Shown: positions 42,315 to 53,812 of the stretch, piece by piece | Position numbering within the stretch: position 1 is the first letter of the stretch | Layout of the letters: each line of letters begins with the position of its first letter | Assembly (NCBI GenBank): GCA_928212115.1 | Contig: CAKMRJ010005634.1 | Span: 184,576,542 to 184,640,541 of the forward strand | Length of the DNA: 64,000 nt | Origin: Lactuca virosa | Lineage: Eukaryota > Streptophyta > Magnoliopsida > Asterales > Asteraceae | Direction: 5' to 3' | Program-made: the position numbers and the translations under genes | The notes under the pieces: generated by a model | Told to the model about the DNA's origin: nothing | Database searches by the model: none | The model's input: only the letters and a program-made list of their open reading frames with translations

Positions 42315-45300
42315 TTGGTGAAAAGAGAAAATTTGAAGGAACTTCAGGTTCCAATAAGAAAAGAAAATTTTCTAAGTCTAAGAAGTTTGGAGGAGGAGGA
42401 AGTGAAGTGAAATGGTGTGAGAAGTGCAAGAAAAAGCACTCTGGGAAATGTAGCGAGGGGGTGACTTGCTACAAATATGGAAAGACTGGGCATTATGCCA
42501 ACGTGTGTCCATCCGACAAGAGGGTATGTTTTGAGTGCCGTGAAGAAGGGCATGTTTTTAAAGACTGTCCAAAGAGGAAGGATGCAACAAAGCCCAATCT
42601 ACCACCAAAACCGAAGGCGAGAGCCTTTCAGATGACCCTTGAAGCTGCAAAAGAAGAAGTCGATGTCGCTTCAGGTACCTTTCTCGTAAACGAATTGTCT
42701 GCCCAAATTTTGTTTGATTCTGGAGCCAATTACTCCTTTATATGGCATGAATTTGGTATAAAACTAGCTTTGCCTGTAGATAGACTAGTTAATGCCTTAT
42801 TAGTTGAGATTGTTAGTGGCAAGTTTGTACCTGTTAGCCATCGTATGAAAAACATCATCATTGACTTGGATGGGAATAAGTTCCACGAGGAATTATTGCC
42901 TATCGAGTTAAATGGTTTCGACATAGTTTTAGGAATGGATTGGCTTAGCGCCAATGATGCCGAGATACTGTGTAGGCAGAAAATAGTAAAAGTAAACCCG
43001 CCAGGGAAAGAGTCGTTTATGGTGTATGGAGACAAACGCAGAGTAAATTCTGGAATCATTTCCCTAATGAAAGCCAGAAAGTGTTTGGCTAAGGGGTGTA
43101 CATCCTATTTAGCGTTCGTGATCGATGCTAAGAACGAAAAGAAGGAGGTGCAGAATATTCCGATGGTGTGTGAATATCTGGAAGTCTTTCCCGAAGATCT
43201 TCCTGGATTGCCCCCTGATCGACAAGTTAAGTTTCGTATCGACTTGTTACCAGGAACGACGCCGATAGCAAAAGCACCGTATCGATTAGCGCCAACCGAG
43301 ATGAAAGAACTTATGACACAACTTTAGGAGTTATTGGACAAAGGTTTCATTCGACCTAGTTCATCACCCTGGGGAGCCCCTGTGTTATTTGTAAAGAAGA
43401 AAGACGAGAGCATGAGAATGTGCATCGATTACAGAGAGCTGAATAAAGCGACAATAAAGAACAAGTATCCGTTACCGAGGATCGATGACCTGTTCGACTA
43501 GTTGCAAGGTTCGAGTTGTTTCTCGAAGATCGATCTTAGGTCAGGATACCATCAACTAAAGGTGAGGGAGCAGGATATCGAAAAGACTGCGTTCAGAACA
43601 AGATATGGACACTATGAATTTTTGGTTATGTCGTTCGGATTAACCAATGCCCCAGCAGCTTTCATGGATTTGATGAACAGGGTTTGTAAACCATACCTTG
43701 ATAAATCCGTGATAGTATTCGTAGACGATATCTTGATCTATTCGAAGAGCAAGCAGGAGCACGAAAAGCATCTGCGTGAGGTGCTAGAAGTTCTGAAAAA
43801 GGAGAAGCTGTATGCAAAGTTCTCCAAATGTGAATTTTGGATTCAAGAAGTCCAATTTTTAGGTCATGTAGTTAACCAAGAAGGAATAATGGTTGACCAA
43901 GCAAAGATCGAAGCTGTGATGAAGTGGGAACAACCAAAAAGTCCTACGGAGGTTCGAAGCTTTTTAGGATTAGCCGGATATTATCGCCGATTTATCCAAG
44001 GCTTTTCTTCAATCGCTACTCCACTAACAGCTTTGACCCACAAAGGAGCTACTTATGCTTGGAATGAAAAGCATAAGGAAGCCTTTGAGAAGTTGAAGAA
44101 GAGACTGTGTGAAGCACCGATTCTTTCGTTACCTGAAGGAATTGATGACTTCGCAGTCGATAGTGATGCCTCTGGAGTTGGGTTAGGATGTGTTCTGACC
44201 CAAAGGGATAAAGTGATAGCGTATGCCTCTGGAGTTGGCAGCGGTAGTATTCGCCTTAAACATATAGAGGCATTATCTTTATGATACTAAGTGTAAACTT
44301 TTCACTGATCATAAGAGTCTTCAATATCTCTTTAATCAGAAGGAATTGAACATGAGACAGCGATGTTGGCTGGAACTACTCAAGGACTACGACTATGAGA
44401 TACTTTACCACCCTGGTAAAGCAAATGTTGTTGCTGATGCTCTCAGTCGGAAGGTAAATCTTGAAAAGAGAAGGCCAAGAGCGTTGAGAATTAAAGTCGT
44501 CTCGACAATTGTGGAAAGTATAAAGAAAGCTCAGGAGGAAGCTTTAGAAAAGAATGACCGAAAGGAGGAACGTTTGGGAAAAACGTTGGTGTTTGATACA
44601 AACGGTCAGGGATTGAAGGTATTCAAAGATAGGATTTGGGTACCTAAGACGGGAGGAGTAAGAGGTCTTCTGATGGAAGAAGCTCACAAAACCATGTACT
44701 CGATTCATCCCGGCAGTACGAAAATGTATATGGACCTAAAACCCTATTACTGGTGGCCGACGATGAAGCTCGATGTTGCTAAGTATGTGGCCGAGTGTGT
44801 AAAATGTGCTAGGGTTAAGGCACAACATCAGAAACCGTATGGGACTTTAGAACCTTTACCTGTACCCATGGGTAAATGGGAGGACATTACCATGGATTTC
44901 GTGACTAAACTGCCCAAGACAAGGAACGGTCACGACATGATTTGGGTGGTCGTTGATTGCTTCACTAAGAGTGCACATTTCATAGCCAAATGGTCTTTGG
45001 ATAAAATTGCGAATTCTTATGTGAAGGAAATCGTGAGGCTACACGGTGTTCCGTTAACGATTGTATCCTATCGCGACATCCGTTTTACCTCAAGGTTTTG
45101 GAGAAGTCTACAAGAGGAATTGGGTACCAAGTTGTGTTTGAGTACAACTTACCGTCCTCAAACCGATGGCCAAAGCGAACGAACGATTCAAACATTGGAG
45201 GATATGCTGAGAGCATGTACCCTAGAATTCCAAGGTTATTGGGATGAACACTTACCTCTAGTAAAATTTTCCTATAATAATACTTTTCACTCGAGCATCA

Positions 45301-45929
45301 AGATTGCACCTTATCACGCTTTGTATGGGGAAAAGTGTCGAACGCCATCATGCTGGCTGGAAGCTGGGGAAAAGCAGTTTATGGGACCTGAAATAGTCCA
45401 TCAGACTGCTGAAAAGTTAAAAGTGATAAGGGAAAGGATGTTAGCTGCTCAACATCGACAAAAGAGTTATGCTGAAAAGAAAAGACAACTGATATCCTTC
45501 GATGGTGGAGATTCGGTTTTACTTAAAGTCTAGCCGTGGAAGGGACTTATAAGATTTGGTAAGAGGAGAAAGTTGAGTCCAAGGTTTGTTGGACCATTTA
45601 AAATTCTTCAGAGGATCGGGAATCAAGCTTACAAGCTAGAATTACCGGAAGAACTGGAGGGTATTCATAATACCTTTCGTGTGTGCCATTTGAGAAAGTT
45701 CCCGGGAGATGTGCCCGACATAATTCCCATTTATGAGTTAAGGTTGGATGAAAAAAAAAGGTTGATCGAAGAACCTGAGGCAATCGTTGACCGTAAGACT
45801 AAGAAGCCGAGACGCAAGATGGTCGATTTAGTGCTTGTGCGTTGGAAACATATGAATGGGCCAAATCTCACTTGGGAAACGGAGAGTGACATGATGAGTC
45901 GCTACCCGCATTTGTTTGCTGATGTGTGA
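42315..45929 (+). pseudogene. B3 gag-pol, 5'-deleted and broken
   Basis: It begins inside gag and otherwise follows B2. In the first knuckle the second Cys codon became Tyr (CYKYGKTGHYANVC). Breaks: TAG at 43325-43327 and 43499-43501 in reverse transcriptase; a 48-bp-class deletion near 44226 in RNase H, after which the frame is lost; the TAG shared with B2 (about 44269); and TAG at 45531-45533 near the integrase end. The second integrase catalytic Asp is Tyr (VSYRD), so the enzyme would be dead even if translated. The last part, 45573-45929, still encodes the chromodomain-like tail. Confidence 0.92.
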
Positions 45930-45950
45930 TTCCGGGGACGGAATCATCCT

Positions 45951-45964
45951 AAGCGTGAGAGAAT
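45951..45964 (+). other. B3 polypurine tract, mutated
   Basis: AAGCGTGAGAGAAT instead of AAGGGGGAGAGAAT; the run of G is broken, which should impair priming. Confidence 0.75.
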
Positions 45965-46763
45965 TGTAATGCCCGTGTTTCTAGGCTAGGCATTAATATT
46001 GACATTATAGTCTAGGTTAACCTTTGTAACTCATTTTGAAGAAATGAAAAGGAATTATGTGTTTATTGCTTAATTATTAGGGCTTAATTAATTAAGAATA
46101 AAAATGAGCGTCAAAAATTAAATTTTTGATAAAGCCGATATCTATTAAGAAACTTGTAGTGGGCGTGACAAGGATTACGGATATATAAAGAATGCCGAAA
46201 TCCGAGTTATAACGAAGAAGTTATGATCTATCGAAGTTTCGCGACAAACCGGCACGGGGCCGAATGTCGTAAAAAGTGAGTTTTCGATAAACTACTTTTT
46301 GGCCTTAGTGATCTAAACGAAACTCGTAGTGTTCGTTAAACCGACAGTAGGCATAAAAAGAACGCCCAAATCTGACTTCGTATGAGGAAGTTATGATTTT
46401 TCGAAGTTTCAGCTTAGTAGTAGACAGCTAAAAACTCGAATTTTAGATCGAGTGATTTTTAGCCGACACGACCCAAACGAGAATCGAAGGTCTCGTCATT
46501 AGTAGCACAACGGTAAAAAGTCTGACGAAAACGGACGTCGGATGAAGAAGTTATGAATTTTTAACGGATTTCCTGTTCCGGTCTGTTAAAAATAATAATA
46601 TAAAAATTAAATTCAAAATTAGCTGACGAAGTCTAAACGAAAGATGTAGAGCGTAATTTTACCTACGCGTGCATATAAAGAACGTCAAAAACGGAGCTCG
46701 TATGCGAAAGTTATGGATTTTAGAAGTTTTGGCGCGAAAACCAAGAAATTTCGCATAGGTGGC

Positions 46764-46852
46764 TTCGGCCACGTCACCTTCGCTTAGAATGTGCCACGTG
46801 TCCGAAATTGGTGAGTCATGCGAGCCACTTGTCGGAGCTTCTGAGTCATCCG
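46764..46852 (+). promoter_or_regulatory. G-box/ABRE and TGAGTCA motifs in B LTR4
   Basis: GGCCACGTCACC, CCACGTGTCC (about 46794), TGAGTCA, CCACTTGTC (mutated) and TGAGTCA in the same order as LTR2. Confidence 0.55.
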
Positions 46853-47031
46853 ATCTCGTGAGCTGATCCGAAGTGGTCCACTGAGAAGGCGACACGTACC
46901 CTCTTGCACGTGACCGAGCCCTTTCATGAAGCCACAGACACACCCTACTTCGGACTAGACCTCGGTCCAGTAAGAAGAGGCCAGCAGCCCCTTCGCCTGT
47001 GGACCCCACCACCTGAACCGACTTCGGACCC

Positions 47032-47040
47032 TATAAATAG
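47032..47040 (+). promoter_or_regulatory. TATA box of B LTR4 (TATAAATAG)
   Basis: Same context as LTR1 and LTR2. Confidence 0.65.
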
Positions 47041-48216
47041 AAGGGGTATGCGAGCCTTCCCGGTTACTTTTGGAAATTTGCCACTTTTAGCCCCTTTTCC
47101 ATATTTTCTTCATCTTAGCATCCCCCAAAGCCCCGGTATCGATTATAACCCCCGAAATACGCAACGAAGTGCCCGTGAAGCCCGGAAAATTTATCTTTTC
47201 GGTTTCGATGCCCGACCCTCGTAGAGCCCGATTTCTGAATAAAACTCCCGCTTTTATTAGAAACGATCGTTTTAGGAAACGAATTGCTGCCCGATTTTCA
47301 TCAAAACATGTGAGTGTATAGTCACTTTCATTTTACACATAGATATGAAGTATTTACCTTATAATACGTGCTATGTGTAAATATATTAATTGTTTATTTG
47401 AGGTGACTGATGAGTTGATGTTTTATACAAGTTTTAAACTGTATAAGTATTTTTATCTACAAATATGTTGGGTAGATAGTTGGTATGTGATAAAATAAAG
47501 TGATGAGAGGCCTCGATGTGATTTGTGATTCAGTCATCTAGCGGAGTTTGGATGACGACCACAGACTTTCTAGACTGTCCAGTGGGAAACATTAGCAGGC
47601 CCGCAACCTGTAGGTGTTAATGAACTTGGGTGTTTATTCGCTGTACTCCAATCCCCCTCATGGTTGCCTTTAGGACATGTATGGCTGAGGAAACCCCTTA
47701 GCAGTAGTGTCCATCCCGATGATATTCTTTAGGCTAGGTCCCTTGTGAAAAGTGTTTAGGGACGTAAAGTGAGGATAACGGGAACAGGTAATCAGGGTTA
47801 TTATTGCTTGATGAACTTAATAAGTTTATTATTATTGTGGGTTGAAAACCCTATATGTTCACCAGGCTCCCAAGCCTGACCCACTCAGCTTTTTATGTTA
47901 CAGGTAGTGGACCCCGAGCATAGTCGGAGGATGACGTGAGATTTTTGGATTATAGGCCAGTAGTTGTAAATAACTGTAGTAAGGTTTATAATGTCTTGTT
48001 TATGCTTTTGATCTGTATCGGAACATGACATCCCGAGGTTTTGATATATATATGGAAAATATATACCTTCTTAATGAAGGGTTTTGATAAACTTTTATCA
48101 TATGTTGTTTGGGGACCAATCCCTCAACATCTTTTGAAAAGATTTCTCTGATTTTATTTTAAAAAGCATAAATTAAATCGGTCTTTTCTGGCCGAGAAAT
48201 TAGGGGATGTCACAGT

Positions 48217-48228
48217 TGGTATCAAAGC
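48217..48228 (+). other. B primer-binding site, unit 4 (one mismatch)
   Basis: TGGTATCAAAGC, one base (G to A) off the tRNA-Met complement. Confidence 0.85.
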
Positions 48229-48259
48229 ATTAGTTTAAGCGAACTAAGAAATATCCTAC

Positions 48260-48831
48260 TGTTGGGTCAAAAATATGGTTTATACTTTGCTTTTCTAGGA
48301 AAATGTATTTTTATGTCTAGGACTTTGAACAGCTCAGTGTTTACGGCCATATATATGTTTACGGTCAGTGTTTACGGCCCATGTTCCCCAACTATATATA
48401 GGGTGAGGAGTGCATAATTGAAAAAGAACAAGAGGAGCTTATGTGTGTGTATTTAAATGTGTTCTAGAGAGAGAGAGAAAAGAGAGTGTGTGTTAGTGTG
48501 TGTGAATCTTGTATCCGGATCTTCATTCATATCAATATATAGAAGATTCATCATCTTCTTCTTCTCCTTCTCTTCTATTTGATCTGACATCATCCGTTTG
48601 ATTGGGATTCCGCACCATCAAACGGATCTGATTGATACACAAGCAGATTACGAACTTACAATTGGTATCAGAGCTTGGATTGTATCACCCATCTTTATTA
48701 GATCTGGAGCCGATTTGACCTTATTTTGGAAAGATTCTTGCAGTTTTGGATAGATATCTGAAAATTAGGGGGGGTTTGTTCTTCGCGTTTTTCATAAAAA
48801 CGAGTTTTTGATCGAGTTTTGGAGCAAAAAT
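48260..48831 (+). mobile_element. Element C3: 5' fragment (LTR, primer site and start of leader)
   Basis: LTR 48260-48660 (401 bp; the contracted TTTACGGCC form, as in the C2 5' LTR), preceded by CCTAC at 48255-48259. A primer site TGGTATCAGAGC lies at 48663-48674. The leader follows C1/C2 to GGAGCAAAAATGG, then the sequence switches to D integrase. Confidence 0.93.
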
Positions 48832-49629
48832 GGTCAAAGTGAGCGGACCATTCAAACACTTGAGGATATGCTTCGAGCATGTGTGATAGACTTTGAAAGG
48901 TCGTGGGATACCCACTTACCTTTAATTGAGTTTTCGTACAACAACAGTTATCACACAAGCATCAAAGTTGCTCCTTTCGAAGCATTTTATGGTAGTAAAT
49001 GTAGATCACCGTTGTGTTGGACAGAGGTAGGCGACACTCCGCTGGCAAGAGGGCGGACAACAAGCAATGCATTAACAGGACCAGAAATCATATGTGAAAC
49101 GACAGAGAAGATAGTTCAAATCAAGGCTCGACTTCAAGCATCACGCGACCGACAGAAGAGCTACGCCGATAAGCGGTGAAAGCCCTTGGAATTTCAAGTC
49201 GGGGATCGAGTGTTGTTAAAGGTCTCCCCCTGGAAAGGGGTGATCCGTTTTGGGAAACGGGAAAACTGAATCCACAGTACATTGGACCATTCGAGATTCT
49301 TGCCCGAATTGGTCCAGTGGCTTATAGACTACAACTACCTACCGAACTCAGTAGCGTACACCCCCGTATTTCATGTTTCCAATTTGAAGAAGTGCTTATC
49401 TGATGAAACTCTCGTCATTCCGCTAGAAGAAATCGAAATCAACGAGAATCTCCTGTTCATCGAGGAACCCGTCGAGATCATGGACAGGGAGGTGAAGCGT
49501 ACTAAGCAAAGCCGCATTCCAATAGTGAAGGTTCGGTGGAACGCAAAGCGTGGACCGGAATTCACTTGGGAACGCGAAGACCAGATGAAGCAAAATTACC
49601 CTCACTTATTCTCGCATTCTCAAATCTAG
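48832..49629 (+). pseudogene. D integrase C-terminal remnant with chromodomain-like tail
   Basis: It starts at GQSERTIQTLEDM, whose E is the third DDE residue, and runs through the integrase C-terminus (KSYAD, GDRVLLKVSPWKG, GPFEILARIGPVAYRL) to HVSNLKKCL and a final VRWN...EFTWERED...YPHLFSH segment. Three lesions: an in-frame TGA at 49177-49179, a one-base loss near 49257 (RFGKRGKL region) and a one-base gain near 49363 (VFHVSN region). A 115-codon open piece at 49282-49629 carries the tail. It is about 50-60 percent similar by eye to the B tail, so D is a separate gypsy family of the same general type. The apparent start at 48808 is an artefact of the C3 fusion. Confidence 0.9.
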
Positions 49630-49663
49630 CTTCAAAAAGAATTTCGGGACGAAATTCCCTCTA

Positions 49664-49675
49664 ACGGGGGGATGA
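49664..49675 (+). other. D polypurine tract
   Basis: ACGGGGGGATGA directly before the 3' LTR start. Confidence 0.8.
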
Positions 49676-52600
49676 TGTCACAACTAGCATTCTAGCTACG
49701 AAATTCTGTACTCTTGTAAACATTATCTTCTGTAAACCCGTAAACCCAAATTCATGTTGTGCTTGAAATTTAACCCACTTTCATGAAACTTAACTTTTTG
49801 GGCCATAATGGGCCTAAAATGGGATGGTTTACCCTTAATGGGCCTTATTGGGCCATGAGTAATTTAATTTCCTTATTGGGCCATAACTAACCTAATTTGA
49901 TTATTATGGGCCATAAAACCTAACCTTTTAAGTCAATTGGGCCGTGAACTACTCTAAAAGCCCAATGGGCCGAAAAATCATCAAATTGGGCCTCATACTA
50001 TGGACTCAAGCACAAAAGGCCCACACTACTCTCTTCTTTCCTCTCTCTCTCTCGGCCGAAGTAAACAAAAAAAAATGGAAAATGATGGATAAATGCCCAT
50101 GACACCTCATTGTTGTTTAGTGGTTAATTATGGGATTATCCAAGACACTCACACATCACAACAAATCCAAGACAAATCTCATGTTCCCATGCATGTCACC
50201 TCATCTCTCACCTCCTCTCTCTTCTCCTTCTTCTATTCTCGTCCGAGGATCACCAAGACACTCACACATCACAACAAATCCTCTCAAATTCTCTCAAGGC
50301 TCATCCATATTCTTCATCCAAAATCTCGAAATTTTGCTTGTGTATCAAAAGGATTTCAAGAGAATATCATCCTTCTTGGTAAGTCGTACTTAGATCTATG
50401 GTTTAGTTTCTTGATTCCTTTATAAATCTCCTTCTAACTCATGAAAGTTCATGATCATGCTTCTTAGAACCTATCTAAGCCAAAGCCTTCTAGGTCCGAA
50501 AATAACATCAAACTCTTCCATTCTCTCTTCAAATCGAAAACATCAAAGCAAGGTGAGTTCATACCCCTCTATTTTCGGTTTTCATATGTTTTATGGGGGC
50601 GAATGTAAGTAAAATGTGAAGATCTATGTGTATTTGTATGATATATGTGATTTCTTGTGTTTTTGTGTTATATATGTGCTAAAAATGAAGATAATTCGAG
50701 ATCTATAGTTCAAGAAGGAAAAACATGTGATCTAGTTCATATTTCACTTAACATGTCAAGATAAACTAACATACAAGTTTTAAAATAACACACTACAACA
50801 TAAAACTCATTTTTGGTCTATTTTTGTCAAATAAGTAAAAGTTTGGGAAAAGTTGTCATTTACGATTTTTTTACAAGTTTAAAAAATGCCAAAACAGTTA
50901 AAATAGAAGTTTCTATGAACATTATGTTTTTCAAAGGACTAAAAATGAAATTTATGGCTTATTGGGCTAAATTTTTGGGCTTTTCGGCCCATAGGCCCAA
51001 AGTTGCGAAAATTATGAATTTAAGGGGCTGAAATGGTAAATTTCTCAAAACAGTGGGTAGCAAGGTAAATAAATCTATTTCCGGGGTTTAAAATGATCAT
51101 ATTTGTTAAAAAGGATTTAAAATGCAAAGATTTTGGATTTTGGGTAAAAAGTGTAAAAGTTGCGAAAAAGGTGGGCTAAAATGCAAATCTTTTAACTAAA
51201 GGGGTTGAAACTTTCTACAATCTATTTTTGGGCTTAAAACATTATTTAAATGAGTGTTGGGCCAAATATGTCACGAAAAAATGGTTCAAGGACCTAAAAT
51301 GTCATTTTTTTATAAAAAGGGCAAAAATTACCAACTTTTCAAAATAAGGGCTGAATAGGTCAAACTAATGTTTTTGGTCAATTATGTTAATAATAATAAT
51401 AATTAAGTCAAAATATACAAAACTTTATAACTTATGGGTTTAAAATAGAAAAATAACTATTTTGTAAATCTAAAAATCGTTATAAAACAATTTCGTGATT
51501 TATACGTCATATCGATTAAACAACTCGCAACATTAATACTATACAAAACAAGTAAACGTTCAAGTAGTTGGGCTTGAGAGATTCTAATCATGCTTAATGG
51601 GCCTTCGTGACTCATTAACATGGCTTTTGGGCCCAACATAAATAATACATGTTATTGGGCCTCCTGTGACCCAATTTCATGCTTAATGGACCCTCAATGG
51701 TTTTTACATGCTATTGGGCCTCAGTGGCCCATTAGCATTACTAGTAAGGTCCAAATAAATTATATGTTAAATGGGCCAATGCGCTTTTCGTATACTCGAC
51801 AGCCTTAAATAACATATGAAATTAGTAGGGCCTAGTAGTCCTCTTCTCCTCGTCTGTTAGGCTTACCTTCTCTTCAAGTAAAATAAAATGAGATCATTAA
51901 TCAAGGTTAATCAAGTTCATGTGGATTGAGTGAGTAATAACGGGTGACACCTATAAGTGTCGGTCGCAGTCTGTAGTTGTAATAAGAGTCTCCTGGAGGG
52001 AGAGCGAGAGTTTGTGTATAGATCTATACAGGGGTGACTCGCCCACACCTAAGCTGTTCGCTACAGTTAGACTCGGCCAGTCTAGGGTGACAAAGTCTTA
52101 AGATCAAATTTCGGTGTTCATTAGAATACCAAGACAGACGAACTAGTCATTATCATACATGGTTATAACGACTCACGTAGAAATCCGACATCATTAATCA
52201 AGGGAAATCATATTCATTCGATGTAACGATTCAATAAAGCAAAAACAATCATAACATTTTATTCGGAAGACATCGGGTCTTCCGGGGAAACCAGTTTCAC
52301 TCATTTGTACTTTCAAAAACTATAATGCAACACTTATTATTTATTCATGTTTTGAAATCATTCACGCATATACTTACTGGATCATCACAACATTTTCAAG
52401 AAAAGTTTTAATACAAAAAATATCGGATTTTCTGGGTTTTACCAATGACATAAACTACTTTACATCAAACACACTTATGAACTCACCAACATTATATATG
52501 TTGACCGTTTTCAAAATAACTTGTATTCTCAGGTAACAGATAAGCTGAAGAAAAATTGCCAAGTGTGTTAGGATGTTATGTTTTGTGATTCTCAGACAAT

Positions 52601-53807
52601 TTATACTACGAATTTTGTAATGTAAACAATGTACTGGATGTGAACAATGACGGTTGTAATACATGTTATTGGGCCTCTTGTGACCCAATTTCATGCTTAA
52701 TGGACCCTCAATGGTTTTTACATGATATTGGGCCTCAGTGGCCCATTAGCATTACTAGTAAGGTCCAAATAAATTATATGTTAAATGGGCCAACGCGCTT
52801 TTCGTATACTCGACAGCCTTAAATAACATACGAAATTAGTAGGGCCTAGTAGTCCTCTTCTCCTCGTCTGTTAGGCTTACCTTCTCTTCAAGTAAAATAA
52901 AATGAGATCATTAATCAAGGTTAATCAAGTTCATGTGGATTGAGTGAGTAATAACGGGTGACACCTATAAGTGTCAGTCGTAGTCTGTAGTTGTAATCAG
53001 AGTCTCCTGGAGGGAGAGCGAGAGTTTATGTATAGATTTATATGGGGGTGACTCGCCCACACCTAAGCTGTTCGCTATAGTTAGACTCGGCCAGTCTAGG
53101 GTGACAAAGTCTTAAGATCAAATTTCGGTGTTCATTAGAATACCAAGACAGACGAACTAGTCATTATCATGCATGGTTATAACGACTCACGTAGAAATCC
53201 GACATCATTAATCAAGGGAAATCATTAATCAAGGGAAATCATATTCATTCGATGTAACGATTCAATAAAGCAAAAACAATCATAACATTTTATTCGGAAG
53301 ACATCGGGTCTTCCGGGGAAACCAGTTTCACTCATTTGTACTTTCAAAAACTATAATGCAACACTTATTATTTATTCATGTTTTGAAATCATTCACGCAT
53401 ATACTTACTGGATCATCACAACATTTTCAAGAAAAGTTTTAATACAGAAAATATCGGATTTTCTGGGTTTTACCAATGACATAAACTACTTTACATCAAA
53501 CACACTTATGAACTCACCAACATTATATATGTTGACCGTTTTCAAAATAACTTGTATTCTCAGGTAACAGATAAGCTGAAGAAAAATTGCCAAGTGTGTT
53601 AGGATGTTATGTTTTGTGATTCTCAAACAATTTATACTACGGATTTTGTAATGTAAACAATGTATTGGATGTGAACAATTACGGTTGTAATGTATTAATG
53701 CATGGGGATGTTTATGTTATGTTTCATGTATATTAATTGTGATGATATTTCAATTTAAGTCACGCCAGCCCCCGGACGTTTCCGCCGTCTGGTTCGGGGG
53801 TGTGACA
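49676..53807 (+). repeat. D 3' LTR (4132 bp)
   Basis: TGTCACAACTAGC to GGGTGTGACA, followed by CAAAC. Its first 515 bp match 15438-15945. It contains many TGGGCC motifs (49798-50025), an internal tandem duplication of about 1 kb (51643-53689), and no gene; small frames such as 50093-50425 lie in it without recognisable similarity. Confidence 0.93.
51643..53689. repeat. Two tandem copies of a roughly 1.0 kb unit in the D 3' LTR
   Basis: Copy 1 is 51643-52657 and copy 2 is 52658-53689. Both begin TAATACATGTTATTGGGCC-like and end TGTGAACAAT(G/T)ACGGTTGTAAT. Differences are a few substitutions plus a 17-bp tandem duplication (ATCATTAATCAAGGGAA) in copy 2 near 53205-53238. Confidence 0.92.
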
Positions 53808-53812
53808 CAAAC
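53808..53812. repeat. Target site duplication CAAAC, right side of D
   Basis: Follows the D terminus GTGTGACA and matches 15433-15437. Confidence 0.95.

Larger units (their letters stand above)
45965..48214 (+). repeat. B LTR 4 (2250 bp)
   Basis: TGTAATGCCCG to GGGGATGTCACA. It shares with LTR2 the mutated second G-box and lacks about 40 bp near 46998 (CTTCGCACGCG... segment) and about 15 bp near 47470 present in LTR1 and LTR2. TATAAATAG is at 47032-47040. Confidence 0.94.
15946..48831 (+). mobile_element. B/C composite array: tandem units of gypsy B sharing LTRs, each intact unit start carrying copia C
   Basis: B LTRs start at 15946, 28930, 42004 and 45965. Distances are 12,984, 13,074 and 3,961 bp, so two units are full and the third has lost about 9 kb. 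Each complete B LTR is followed by a primer-binding site, about 30 bp of leader, then CCTAC and the C LTR. All pieces are in plus orientation. The right end stops inside the leader of C3 and is fused to the D integrase, so the right-hand B terminus and target duplication are absent. The left flank is CATGT (15941-15945). Confidence 0.93.
15438..53807 (+). mobile_element. Element D: Ty3/gypsy retrotransposon, plus strand, gutted and hosting the B/C array
   Basis: Outer ends are TGTCACAACTAGC at 15438 and GGGTGTGACA at 53807, with perfect CAAAC target duplications. The left piece is the first 508 bp of its 5' LTR. The right piece is an integrase C-terminal remnant (48832-49629), a polypurine tract and a complete 4132-bp 3' LTR. 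Everything between (the rest of the 5' LTR, leader, gag, protease, reverse transcriptase) is gone, replaced by the B/C array. The intact target duplication shows that D inserted as a complete element and lost its middle later. Confidence 0.92.

Noticed and set aside
48808..49179. A 123-codon gene starting at 48808
   Set aside because: The first codons come from the C3 leader and the rest from D integrase; it is a deletion fusion, not a gene.
51620..51808. Paired 60-62 codon frames at 51620-51808 and 52640-52822
   Set aside because: They are the two copies of a 1 kb tandem duplication in a non-coding LTR.
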